Assembly (NCBI GenBank): GCA_947501325.1
Contig: CANMVC010000001.1
Coordinates: 434,001-498,000, forward strand
From: an uncultured Sphingomonadaceae bacterium
GTDB taxonomy: Bacteria > Pseudomonadota > Alphaproteobacteria > Sphingomonadales > Sphingomonadaceae
Direction: 5' to 3'
DNA length: 64,000 nucleotides
Both the position numbers and the translations under genes were made by a program. Below are positions 16,043-26,473 of this stretch, piece after piece; position 1 is the stretch's first letter, and the number at the start of each line of letters is the position of its first letter. The notes under the pieces are model-generated. The model searched no databases. It had not been told where the DNA came from and saw nothing but the letters and a program-made list of their open reading frames with translations.

Positions 16043-17226
16043 GCGTTGAACAAACCGGACCCACGCCCCTTGCCGGCCTGAAAGTCATCGAATTCACCCA
16101 TATGGTCATGGGGCCAACAGTCGGTGCAATCCTCGCATCCCTGGGAGCGGAAGTGGTCCGGGTCGAACCGATTGGCGGCGACCGCACCCGCAATTTGGTG
16201 GGCTCCGGCTCTGGCTATTTCCCGATGTACAACCGTCACAAACAGAGCATATCGCTCAACCTGAAAGACCCGGAAGGCCTCGGCATCGCTCGCCAGCTTG
16301 TCGAAGGTGCCGATATTTTGGTCGAAAATTATCGCCCCGGCGCGATGGATCGATTGGGCCTTGGCTATGATGAGCTGAGCAAGGCCAATGAGCGACTGAT
16401 CTATGCGTCGGAAAAAGGCTTCCTCCCGGGACCCTATGAAAACCGCACCGCACTGGATGAAGTCGCCCAGATGATGGGCGGTCTCGCCTATATGACCGGC
16501 CCGCCCGGACAACCGTTGCGCGCTGGCTCCAGCGTCATTGATGTCACCGGCGGCATGTTCGGCGTCATCGCGATCCTGGCGGCGGCCGAAGAACGCCACC
16601 GCACCGGCAAGGGCCAGAAGGTCCAAAGCTCCCTGTTCGAAACGACGGTATACATGATTGGGCAGCACATGGCGCAAATGGCGGTGACCGGCAAAGCCGC
16701 CGATCCGATGCCAGCACGTATCTCGGCCTGGGCGATTTACGATGTATTTCAAACCAAAGACGAACCTATTTTCATCGGCGTCGTCACCGATGCCTTGTGG
16801 GGAAAATTCTGCAAACTGTTCGCACTCGACGAGCTCTGGGCGGATGAAAGCATCCGCGAGAATAATAACCGCGTCGCCGCACGCGACCGCATCATGCCGC
16901 AAATTCGCGACCTGATCGCTGGCTTTGGTCGCGATGCGCTCATCGCCAAACTGGAAGGCACCGGCCTGCCCTTCGCCCCGATTGCGCGGCCGCAGGACAT
17001 GTTCGACGACCCCCATCTCAATGCCAGCGGCGGGCTGGAGCCCGTAACACTCGCAAGTGGCGAACAGACCAAATTGCCTGCGCTCCCGATCGAAATGAAC
17101 GGCGCGCGCCCCTCTGCACCGGCCAAGCTGGCGACTATCGGGGAACATAGTGAAGCGATTTTGACAGAACTCGGCCTGACCCCACAACAGGTCCAGAAGC
17201 TGCGAGAATCTGGCGCAGTGGGTTAG
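16039..17226 (+). CDS. CaiB/BaiF family (class III) CoA transferase
   Basis: 395 aa. The N-terminal motif GLKVIEFTHMVMGPTVGAILASLGAEVVRVE and the catalytic Asp in ALDEVAQMMGG (D140) identify a class III CoA transferase, which passes CoA between carboxylic acids such as succinate and a hydroxy acid. It overlaps the lyase by 4 bases (ATGA) and is the last gene of the rightward transcript. Hydratase, CoA transferase and lyase together form the logic of the mesaconate/citramalate route (hydrate, activate, cleave). A pair of inverted-repeat arms follows the stop. Confidence 0.88.
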   Translation: MSVEQTGPTPLAGLKVIEFTHMVMGPTVGAILASLGAEVVRVEPIGGDRTRNLVGSGSGYFPMYNRHKQSISLNLKDPEGLGIARQLVEGADILVENYRPGAMDRLGLGYDELSKANERLIYASEKGFLPGPYENRTALDEVAQMMGGLAYMTGPPGQPLRAGSSVIDVTGGMFGVIAILAAAEERHRTGKGQKVQSSLFETTVYMIGQHMAQMAVTGKAADPMPARISAWAIYDVFQTKDEPIFIGVVTDALWGKFCKLFALDELWADESIRENNNRVAARDRIMPQIRDLIAGFGRDALIAKLEGTGLPFAPIARPQDMFDDPHLNASGGLEPVTLASGEQTKLPALPIEMNGARPSAPAKLATIGEHSEAILTELGLTPQQVQKLRESGAVG

Positions 17227-17289
17227 GCCGGTCCCGCCCGATCCAACGCCCCCAAAGTTCACACCATTCACACCCCCCTTGCGCTCACC

Positions 17290-17376
17290 CCGTTCGTGCT
17301 GAGCCTGTCGAAGCACGGACCGAGAGTGCCGCAACCATGTGCGCAGGTCGCCCTTCGACAAGCTCAGGACGAACGG
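17290..17376. repeat. Inverted repeat, REP-like (24-bp arms, 2 mismatches)
   Basis: Arms at 17290-17313 and 17353-17376 are reverse complements with two mismatches around a 39-base spacer; the core is TTCGTGCTGAGCCTGTCGAAG and its partner. This differs from the repeat at 9501-9578. It lies between two convergent genes (stops at 17226 and 17416) and may also serve as a weak bidirectional terminator, although no T-run follows. Confidence 0.8.
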
Positions 17377-17415
17377 AAGCGGGGCGTGGCCTCATCTTCC
17401 CAAAGTTCACACAAA

Positions 17416-18168
17416 TCACACCGGTTCTTCCAGATCATCAAATATCCCGCTGCGGTCGAGTAAACCGCTGCGATCAGCCCGTTCCCATTGCAGCTCATCC
17501 CACTCTTCCCGCTCGGCAATGTCGAGATCAGAAATATCGATGTCCTCCGGCGCCGTCGCCATGATCTTCTCGCGTCCGGCCTGCAGCTCCAGTATCGCCA
17601 TCAGGTCGCGATTGGAGCGCTGATCACGCTGCGCGCTTGCTGTCCGGCCAGAGGCATCAATCTCCTCGACCAGCTGTGCGCAATCCTCGCCTTTGCCAAT
17701 GCCATCGAGCAGATCATCAAATTTCTCGGCAGCCACCCGCGCAGGCTTGCCGGCCAGATCAATCCCGTCGGCCATCTTGTCGAGCCGTCCTAATGCCGCC
17801 AGAAACAAAGGCGCGCTCCAGCGTTCCCTGGTCCCCACTTCCTCGCCCTGATGCCACACCGCCTCACGCCAGCCATTGAGCCCCTTGTCGAGCAACACAT
17901 CCTGAAAAATATCCCGCGCATGTATCAGCGCCGCATCCCACGCCCGGGCAAAGGCCCGCGCATCCGGCCGGCGCCGCAGCTTGTACGCGCTCTCGCGCGA
18001 CAGTCCGGTATAGGCCGCTGCTGCCTTTACGTTACCCGTGCGCGCCAAAGCTTCGAGAAACGCCACCTGTCTGTCCGGCGACCAGCCATCATGGCGTTCC
18101 TTCGGGTGGGCCAAGTCATCAGCGGAAGGGATATCGGTAAATTGTTCATGGGTCGGTTGGTCGGTCAT
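17416..18168 (-). CDS. Hypothetical protein with N-terminal helix-turn-helix
   Basis: 250 aa. Residues ~30-75 (FLEALARTGNVKAAAAYTGLSRESAYKLRRR, then DARAFARAWDAAL) look like a helix-turn-helix of the kind found in small terminase subunits and sphingomonad DNA-binding proteins of unknown function. The C-terminal half is acidic and low in complexity. The ATG at 18168 has GGAG nine bases upstream; two upstream starts lack a ribosome site. It faces the Rieske gene divergently, so it could regulate it, but the palindromic operator of the locus is not present here. Confidence 0.6.
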   Translation of the reverse strand: MTDQPTHEQFTDIPSADDLAHPKERHDGWSPDRQVAFLEALARTGNVKAAAAYTGLSRESAYKLRRRPDARAFARAWDAALIHARDIFQDVLLDKGLNGWREAVWHQGEEVGTRERWSAPLFLAALGRLDKMADGIDLAGKPARVAAEKFDDLLDGIGKGEDCAQLVEEIDASGRTASAQRDQRSNRDLMAILELQAGREKIMATAPEDIDISDLDIAEREEWDELQWERADRSGLLDRSGIFDDLEEPV

Positions 18169-18344
18169 TGGTGCTTTCTCCATAAAAGTGAAAATACACA
18201 AATAACCTATCTGGTACAATGTAGGAAAGAGGGAATTTTGAACGCTGGCGCGGTGCTGCGCACCCACCGCATCGCCATTCTATCATTATTACCAATCGAC
18301 GGCTCCGCCGCCCCATGGCATCCGATACCAAAGGAGACGCGGAT

Positions 18345-19643
18345 ATGCCCATGGACCCAGCCTATATTGCGCAAATGAAGCGCATGATGGAATGGGAAGC
18401 CGCGCGGACGGCTCCACCGGAGGGTTTCCCCCATCTCCCCGACCTGCCGGCTGGCCGTTATACTTCCCAGGAATATTATGATCTGGAACAGCAGCATATC
18501 TGGAAGAAAAGCTGGTTATTTGCAGCCCATATAGACGAAGTGCCGGAGCCGGGGTGCTTCATGAAATGGGAAAATACCGGCACGCCGGTGATCATCGTCC
18601 ACGGTATGGATGGCGAAATACGGGCCTTTTACAATACGTGCCGCCATCGCGGCGCGCCGGTGGTGACCGAGGAAAAGGGCCGCTCTCCACGCCTGATGTG
18701 CGGATATCATAACTGGACTTACAAGACCGATGGCGAGCTGATCGGCGTGCCCGAAAAGCATGACTTTACCGGGCTTGATATGTCTTGCCGAAGCCTTATC
18801 CCGGTCAAATGCGAGATGCTGGGCAACGTTATTTTTGTCAATTTTGACGACGACGCGATGCCGCTCAAAGAGTGGCTTGGCCCCGTCTGGAATGACTGGG
18901 AGGAGTTTCAGTTTGACAAAATCCGGCTCGCCGCCCGCCACTCATTCGATCTCAACTGCAACTGGAAGGTGGCGATGGAGGCCAATATGGAGGTCTATCA
19001 TGTACCCTTCATCCACCCCGAGACCGTCGCGCCGCTGGTCGACAGCAAGTGCAATGTGAACACGATATTCCCCAATGGCCATGCCCGGATGCTGGCCCCT
19101 GCTCCTCAGCAAACCGACCGCGCGCATGTCCGTGCCGTCGACTCGCCACCGGAATGGCAGGAAATGGATACGGTCGGCGAGTTTGGCCGCACGTGCACAC
19201 AAAGCTACACCATGTTCCCTAACTGGGTGTCGCCGCTATCCAATTATTTTGTGCCACCTTTGGTTTTCTGGCCGACCGGATTGAACACAACCCGGTTGGA
19301 GCTCGTCACGATGGCGCTGGACTGGGGCGATGGTCCAGCGCCAGACTTGTGGACGGTGCCGGACGAGAGCAAGCCCAATGGCCGCGACATGAGCCCGATC
19401 ATCCTCGAAGACACGCAATTTGGCGAGATGATCCAGAAATCCATGGAAAGCGACGGATTTAAAAGCGTGCCGCTGAGCTATCAGGAAGCGCGGATTTACA
19501 GTTTTCATCAAAGTTGCGACAAAATGATCGGGTTGGACAATGTTCCCGCGCATCTGGCGGTCGATCAGGTGATTGGCGAAGAATGGGTCTATCCCAATGA
19601 TCCGCGCATCGCACAAATGGAGCAGCTTGAGGCCGCGGAGTGA
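18345..19643 (+). CDS. Rieske non-heme iron oxygenase, alpha subunit
   Basis: 432 aa from the ATG with GGAG eight bases upstream (an earlier ATG at 18315 lacks a good site). The Rieske [2Fe-2S] motif is CRHRGAP (C99, H101) and CGYHNW (C119, H122). The mononuclear iron ligands are in NMEVYHVPFIHP (H219, H224), with a late Asp in ILEDTQFGEM. It should hydroxylate or demethylate a substrate using electrons from a reductase, and no reductase or ferredoxin gene is adjacent. It stands alone at the edge of the metabolic locus; whether it belongs to the same pathway is not shown. Confidence 0.9.
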   Translation: MPMDPAYIAQMKRMMEWEAARTAPPEGFPHLPDLPAGRYTSQEYYDLEQQHIWKKSWLFAAHIDEVPEPGCFMKWENTGTPVIIVHGMDGEIRAFYNTCRHRGAPVVTEEKGRSPRLMCGYHNWTYKTDGELIGVPEKHDFTGLDMSCRSLIPVKCEMLGNVIFVNFDDDAMPLKEWLGPVWNDWEEFQFDKIRLAARHSFDLNCNWKVAMEANMEVYHVPFIHPETVAPLVDSKCNVNTIFPNGHARMLAPAPQQTDRAHVRAVDSPPEWQEMDTVGEFGRTCTQSYTMFPNWVSPLSNYFVPPLVFWPTGLNTTRLELVTMALDWGDGPAPDLWTVPDESKPNGRDMSPIILEDTQFGEMIQKSMESDGFKSVPLSYQEARIYSFHQSCDKMIGLDNVPAHLAVDQVIGEEWVYPNDPRIAQMEQLEAAE

Positions 19644-19685
19644 CGTACCCGTGCCCGGGCTGCGTTAATGTCCCATAACCCCTAG

Positions 19686-21898
<2,213 letters not shown>

Positions 21899-21922
21899 AG
21901 CAGGGTGTAAACAGATAGCCCC

Positions 21923-22849
21923 ATGCGGACCAAGCAAACTCTGGCAATAACCGGTGCAACCGGCTTTGTGGGTGGACACTTGCTCAACCTGGCCGTGCGC
22001 GCGGGTTTCCCGGTGCGCGCGCTGACCCGGCGTACACAGGATGACCGGCCAAATGTGACTTGGGTCCGCGGAGCATTGGACAACCCCGCCAGCCTCAGCG
22101 TGTTATGCACCGGCGCCGATGTGGTGATCCACATAGCCGGCGTGGTGAACGCGCCCACCCGCGAAGGCTTTGAAGCTGGCAATGTCGCGGGAACTCTGGC
22201 GGTGGTCGAGGCCGCCAAAAAAGCCGGCTGCAAACGCTTCATCCATGTATCCTCGCTGGCAGCCACCCTGCCCCAGCTCTCCATTTACGGAGAGACCAAG
22301 GCCAAAGCGGAAAAAATAGTCGCCAGCAGCGGGCTCGATTGGACGATCATCCGCCCGCCAGCCATTTACGGGCCCGGAGACGGCGAAATGCTGGAATTGT
22401 TCAAAATGGCAAAATCGGGTTTCGTCACCCTGCCGCCCGACGCGGACGGACGATTATCCCTGATCCATGTTGATGATCTGTCCCGCGCGCTGATGACGGT
22501 CATTCCCGAACATGAAGACCTGACAGCGCAGATTTTTGAAGTGGACGATGGCAAAACCGGCGGCTGGACCCAGACAAGTTTTGCCAAAGCAATTGGCTGG
22601 GCGATCGGCAGACGGATCAAACCCATCGCGACGCCGAAATTTCTTCTGGAACTTGGAGCCAAGGCCGATCGCTTGATACGGCGCGACAAGGCCAAACTAA
22701 CCGCGGACCGGGTCAATTATTTCTGCCATGATGACTGGACAGTCGATCCGGCCAAGCGCCTGCCACCCGAGCTATGGATAGCGCAAATTGAAACACGGCA
22801 GGGGTTGAAAGACACCGCCAAATGGTATCGCCAGAATGATTGGCTCTGA
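21923..22849 (+). CDS. NAD(P)-dependent epimerase/dehydratase, candidate CerR (ceramide reductase)
   Basis: 308 aa extended SDR. TGATGFVGGHL at the N-terminus binds the nucleotide and YGETKAKAE carries the Tyr/Lys pair. The family is broad, but in Caulobacter the oxidoreductase CerR, annotated as an epimerase, lies beside serine palmitoyltransferase and reduces the 3-oxo group during ceramide synthesis. Here the gene is 2.3 kb from acp and spt on the same strand. The family is clear; the CerR role is inference from neighbourhood. Complex I assembly-like epimerases are an alternative. Confidence 0.75.
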   Translation: MRTKQTLAITGATGFVGGHLLNLAVRAGFPVRALTRRTQDDRPNVTWVRGALDNPASLSVLCTGADVVIHIAGVVNAPTREGFEAGNVAGTLAVVEAAKKAGCKRFIHVSSLAATLPQLSIYGETKAKAEKIVASSGLDWTIIRPPAIYGPGDGEMLELFKMAKSGFVTLPPDADGRLSLIHVDDLSRALMTVIPEHEDLTAQIFEVDDGKTGGWTQTSFAKAIGWAIGRRIKPIATPKFLLELGAKADRLIRRDKAKLTADRVNYFCHDDWTVDPAKRLPPELWIAQIETRQGLKDTAKWYRQNDWL

Positions 22850-22918
22850 AGCCTCTTAAAAGCACTAGCTGTCATCGCCGCCTAACAGGCGCATAATCCC
22901 GGACAGGGAGATGAAGTT

Positions 22919-24109
22919 ATGGCAAGCAGTGCTGCGGTGCGCGATGATGTACCCACCCACAATTTCGACATTTATGGCGAGCCAGCGATCAAGGTCGATG
23001 TCCATGATGCTTTTCTCGCCCTTAAAAGCGAGGCCCCTCCGCTATTCTGGACGCCCGCAAATGGTGGCCACTGGATCGTCACCGATGGCGATCTCATGAT
23101 CGAATTGCTCCGCAAGCCGAATATTTTCTCCAACGCCAATTTCTCGATTCCTCATATCGAGAACATACCCAAAACCATCCCGCTTTCCCTGGATCCGCCC
23201 GAGCATCGCCCCTACCGCCAAATGATGCGCCCGTTTTTTGAGAAAAAGGCGATTGCGCCGTTGCAAGACCGAATACAGCAATGGGCCGACAGGCTTATCG
23301 GAGCGGTAAAAGCGGATGGGCAATGCGAATTTGTCGAAGCGGTTGGGTCGCGCTTTCCGGTATCAGTTTTCATGGAAATGCTCGGATTGCCGCTTGACCG
23401 CTTTGACGAGTTCCGCGCGCTGGTGAACGAAAATTTTGCTTTGGCCGGTACGCCGGATGCTGTGGTAGTTCAGCAGAAAATTGTCGCTATTCTCGCCGAA
23501 TTTGTGAAAGTGCGACAGGCCGACCCCAAAGACGATATGATGAGCCATATCATCCAGTCCGATATTGATGGCCGCGCGCTTTCGTTTGAAGAACTACTCT
23601 CCATCGCGCATCTGCTCTTCCTCGCGGGACTGGATACGGTGGTCAACGCGCTCAGCTTTAGCATGAAGCATCTCGCCGCGAATGCCGCGCTGCAACAGCG
23701 GATTATCGACGATCCAGCCTGCATTCCCGATGTCACCGAAGAGCTGCTTCGTCGCTACAGTTTCGTCAACCTGCCCCGCCAAATTAACGAAGACACAATG
23801 TTGGGCGGGCAAAAACTGTCAAAGGGTGAAAAGATTATCTGTCCGCTTGCGATGATAGGCTGGGAGGATAAGCTCAACGAAGACCCGATGACCGTCTCGA
23901 TCGATCGCAAACATTATCGCCATGGCGCTTTTGGTTCGGGCATCCATACCTGCCTTGGACTGCATCTGGCGCGGATGGAGCTGCATATTTTCTATGAAAC
24001 CTGGTTTCGGGAAATTGGCAAATTTGAGTTGCAGCCGGACAAGCCGCAAGGCGCCATGCGCGGCGGCGTTGTGTGGGCGATTGAAGACCTGTGGCTCCGC
24101 TGGGGGTAG
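22919..24109 (+). CDS. Cytochrome P450
   Basis: 396 aa soluble bacterial P450. The I-helix oxygen-binding motif AGLDT (236-240), the ExxR pair (E275, R278) and the heme-binding loop FGSGIHTCLG with ligand C345 are all intact. GGAG precedes the ATG by 8 bases. It resembles CYP101/CYP111-like monooxygenases, not the CYP152 fatty-acid peroxygenases. It sits between the CerR-like gene and acp/spt on the same strand, which allows a role in hydroxylating a lipid, but no redox partner is adjacent and terpenoid substrates are equally possible. Confidence 0.93.
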   Translation: MASSAAVRDDVPTHNFDIYGEPAIKVDVHDAFLALKSEAPPLFWTPANGGHWIVTDGDLMIELLRKPNIFSNANFSIPHIENIPKTIPLSLDPPEHRPYRQMMRPFFEKKAIAPLQDRIQQWADRLIGAVKADGQCEFVEAVGSRFPVSVFMEMLGLPLDRFDEFRALVNENFALAGTPDAVVVQQKIVAILAEFVKVRQADPKDDMMSHIIQSDIDGRALSFEELLSIAHLLFLAGLDTVVNALSFSMKHLAANAALQQRIIDDPACIPDVTEELLRRYSFVNLPRQINEDTMLGGQKLSKGEKIICPLAMIGWEDKLNEDPMTVSIDRKHYRHGAFGSGIHTCLGLHLARMELHIFYETWFREIGKFELQPDKPQGAMRGGVVWAIEDLWLRWG

Positions 24110-24111
24110 AC

Positions 24112-24636
24112 TTAGCCTTGCAATAAGGGACCGGTAAACTGCTCGGCAAGATATGTGATAAAGGTCATCGACAGACCGAGCAGAAAAACGCGGTACGCAA
24201 AGCCCAGATAACGGTATTTCTTGCGCTCCAGCACCAGACCCATTTGATAGATATCGCGCAACATGGTGCGATACACGGTTTCCTGATCCACAAAATTTTC
24301 GGTCAATAGCCTGTCCTTGAACTCGTCTTCCGATATTTTCGAAAATGCCCCGAAAAACAGCATGTTGGGATTGGGCCCCGCCCGTATCTTCGTGGCGGGC
24401 ATAACGGCAATCGCGGCGAGCCCAGCCGCACAAAATGCCGAAATCGCCAATATCAGTAACGGCAAGGAAAAGCTGCTCGCATGGCTTTGCCCGATGGCCA
24501 GCGTGAAGACGACAAATGTCGCACCGATGAGCATATTCGCTTTATGATCGGCCATCAGACTGAGCTGGACGTGATGCTGTTGGGTCGTGCGTAGCAATTG
24601 GATGACTTCATCCGGCCATTTTCGTTCTTCGGTCAT
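24112..24636 (-). CDS. Membrane protein of the Pycsar-effector type (DUF5706-like)
   Basis: 174 aa from the ATG at 24636, which has GAGGG upstream. The helix HVQLSLMADHKANMLIGATF runs into two hydrophobic segments (about 35-55 and 60-80), and a third lies near the C-terminus (about 148-168). The ADxKAxxL pattern ahead of paired membrane helices is the hallmark I associate with DUF5706/PycTM effectors, which disrupt the membrane when triggered by a cyclic pyrimidine nucleotide. No cyclase gene lies nearby, so this may be a chromosomal orphan with another role. Lies opposite to its lipid-gene neighbours. Confidence 0.6.
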   Translation of the reverse strand: MTEERKWPDEVIQLLRTTQQHHVQLSLMADHKANMLIGATFVVFTLAIGQSHASSFSLPLLILAISAFCAAGLAAIAVMPATKIRAGPNPNMLFFGAFSKISEDEFKDRLLTENFVDQETVYRTMLRDIYQMGLVLERKKYRYLGFAYRVFLLGLSMTFITYLAEQFTGPLLQG

Positions 24637-24823
24637 GCGTAACCCTCTGCAAAAGCGCGACCCGATGCGCCGGAAGAGTGGCACAGTCGGTGCAATTGGG
24701 CAAGTTGCGGCCGATAAACCCATGCTTGTGCCGCGTTTCGGCCTTATTCGCTTGCCAATGGGGGGATCATATTGGCAAAGGTCGCTTAGAGTGAAGCAGA
24801 CCGGCATATTGGGGAATAAGAAC

Positions 24824-25069
24824 ATGGCAAGTCGCGAAGAAATTATGACCAAGGTTGAGACCTTGATAGGGCCTTTCAACAACAAGGGCGTGGAATTGAA
24901 AGATACGACGACGTTCGCTGGCGACCTGGAGTGGGATAGCCTGACCGTCATGGACTTTGTGGCCGCTGTCGAAGACGAATTTGATATCATTATCACCATG
25001 AATATGCAGGCGGAAATTGAAACCGTTGGCCAACTGGCCGACGCCGTTGCCAAGTTGATGGATAACTAG
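24824..25069 (+). CDS. Acyl carrier protein linked to serine palmitoyltransferase
   Basis: 81 aa. The phosphopantetheine attachment site is Ser39 in LEWDSLTVMDF, within a typical four-helix acidic protein. The ATG at 24824 has GGGGA about nine bases upstream; the longer open frame is spurious. It lies ~100 bases before the serine palmitoyltransferase gene on the same strand, an arrangement reported for Sphingomonas wittichii, so it probably presents the acyl chain to that enzyme instead of serving general fatty acid synthesis. Confidence 0.88.
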   Translation: MASREEIMTKVETLIGPFNNKGVELKDTTTFAGDLEWDSLTVMDFVAAVEDEFDIIITMNMQAEIETVGQLADAVAKLMDN

Positions 25070-25168
25070 ACTGAATCGATAGCAACCCGGCTTTAGCACC
25101 TTTAGGCACCTTTTGTTTCATGGTGGAATGCTGAAAGGCCGTTGGGAAGACGATAAACAGAGAGCAAG

Positions 25169-26368
25169 ATGACTGACCTTTTGAGTAAATTTGATCCGCT
25201 GATTCAGGAACGAGAAACCCTTCTCGCGACGGGCGTCAAAGACCCGTTTTCGCTCGTGATGGAAGAGGTGAAATCGCCGACTGTCGCCGTGTGCAATGGC
25301 AAGGAAACCATCCTGCTTGGCACCTATAATTATATGGGCATGACCTTTGACGATGATGTACGGGAAGCAGGTCTGAAAGCACTCAAGGAATTTGGTTCGG
25401 GCACGACTGGTAGCCGGGTTCTCAATGGCACCTATAGCCCCCACAGAGATTGCGAAGAGGCGCTCAAAGAATTCTATAATATGGACCATGCGATGGTCTT
25501 TTCCACTGGCTATCAGGCCAATCTGGGAATTATTTCGACCCTGGCTGGCAAGGGTGATTATGTCATTCTCGACATTGATAGCCATGCGTCCATTTATGAT
25601 GGCTGTGCGATGGGCAATGCGGAAGTCGTCGCGTTCCGTCACAATGATGTTGAGGCTCTGGAAAAGCGGCTGAAACGCCTGCCCGCCGAGGCTGGCAAGC
25701 TGGTTGTCCTCGAAGGCGTTTATTCGATGCTCGGCGATGTTGCGCCGCTCAAGGAAATGATCCGCGTCTGCAAGGAAAATGGCGCGATGACCTTGGTCGA
25801 CGAGGCCCACAGCATGGGCTTTATCGGTGACAATGGCCGCGGCGTCAGCGAAGCGACAGGCGTGATTGACGACGTCGATTTCATCATCGGCACGTTCAGC
25901 AAATCGGTGGGAACTGTCGGCGGTTTCTGCGTCTCCAACCATCCGAAATTTGAAATCATGCGGCTGGTATGCCGTCCCTATGTGTTTACCGCATCCCTCC
26001 CGCCGAGCGTGATGGCAACCGCCAGCACCTCGATCCGCAAGTTGATGCACAGCGGTAACAAGCGCGCGCATCTCTGGGAAAATAGCAAGAAGCTCCATAA
26101 GGGCCTTCGCGATCTGGGCTTTGGGCTCGGCACGCCGGAAGCACAAAGCGCGATTATCGCGGTGATCATGCCTGATCTCGAACGCGGCGCGATGATGTGG
26201 CAGGCGTTGCTCGCAGAAGGCCTCTACGTCAATCTGGCGCGGCCGCCAGCGACACCGGCGAATATGACCTTGCTGCGCTGCTCCCTCTGCGCGGAACATA
26301 CCAGCGAACAAGTCGATCAGATTTTGGGCATGTTCGAAGCGGCTGGCAAAGCGGTTGGGGCGATTTAA
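25169..26368 (+). CDS. spt: Serine palmitoyltransferase
   Basis: 399 aa alpha-oxoamine synthase. PLP-binding features: GTFSKSVGTVGG with the Schiff-base Lys K245, DEAHSMG, and SHASIYDG with the stacking His139. The C-terminal NLARPPATPANMTLLRC carries the Arg that binds the substrate carboxylate in the Sphingomonas paucimobilis enzyme, and distinguishes it from KBL and BioF. It condenses serine with an acyl thioester to 3-ketosphinganine, the first step of sphingolipid synthesis, in the cytoplasm. Forms a probable operon with the upstream ACP gene and perhaps the crotonase after it. Confidence 0.93.
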   Translation: MTDLLSKFDPLIQERETLLATGVKDPFSLVMEEVKSPTVAVCNGKETILLGTYNYMGMTFDDDVREAGLKALKEFGSGTTGSRVLNGTYSPHRDCEEALKEFYNMDHAMVFSTGYQANLGIISTLAGKGDYVILDIDSHASIYDGCAMGNAEVVAFRHNDVEALEKRLKRLPAEAGKLVVLEGVYSMLGDVAPLKEMIRVCKENGAMTLVDEAHSMGFIGDNGRGVSEATGVIDDVDFIIGTFSKSVGTVGGFCVSNHPKFEIMRLVCRPYVFTASLPPSVMATASTSIRKLMHSGNKRAHLWENSKKLHKGLRDLGFGLGTPEAQSAIIAVIMPDLERGAMMWQALLAEGLYVNLARPPATPANMTLLRCSLCAEHTSEQVDQILGMFEAAGKAVGAI

Positions 26369-26372
26369 GTCG

Positions 26373-26388
26373 CAGAGCTTGTGCTCTG
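26373..26388 (+). repeat. Short hairpin after spt
   Basis: CAGAGC, a TTGT loop and GCTCTG form a perfect 6-bp stem 4 bases after the spt stop. No T-run follows, so it is more likely an mRNA 3' or intercistronic hairpin than a full terminator. Confidence 0.5.
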
Positions 26389-26433
26389 TACGTGATGCGG
26401 AGCCTAGAGCGCCTGCAAAGACAAACTCCCTGG

Positions 26434-26454
26434 GTTCCGCATCAAGTGCGGAAC
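26434..26454. repeat. REP-like hairpin GTTCCGCA / TGCGGAAC
   Basis: Perfect 8-bp arms around the 5-base loop TCAAG, 19 bases before the crotonase start. The unit TCCGCATCAAGTGCGGA is familiar as a dispersed intergenic repeat in sphingomonads. A partial copy (TGATGCGGA) stands at about 26393. It may separate expression of spt from the next gene. Confidence 0.65.
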
Positions 26455-26473
26455 ACGAAAGGATAAGTGAGCA

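Noticed and set aside
15742-17361. 539-codon minus-strand open frame opposite the CoA transferase
   Set aside because: Antisense shadow; the plus strand has catalytic motifs and coupled starts, and this frame even runs through the intergenic repeat.
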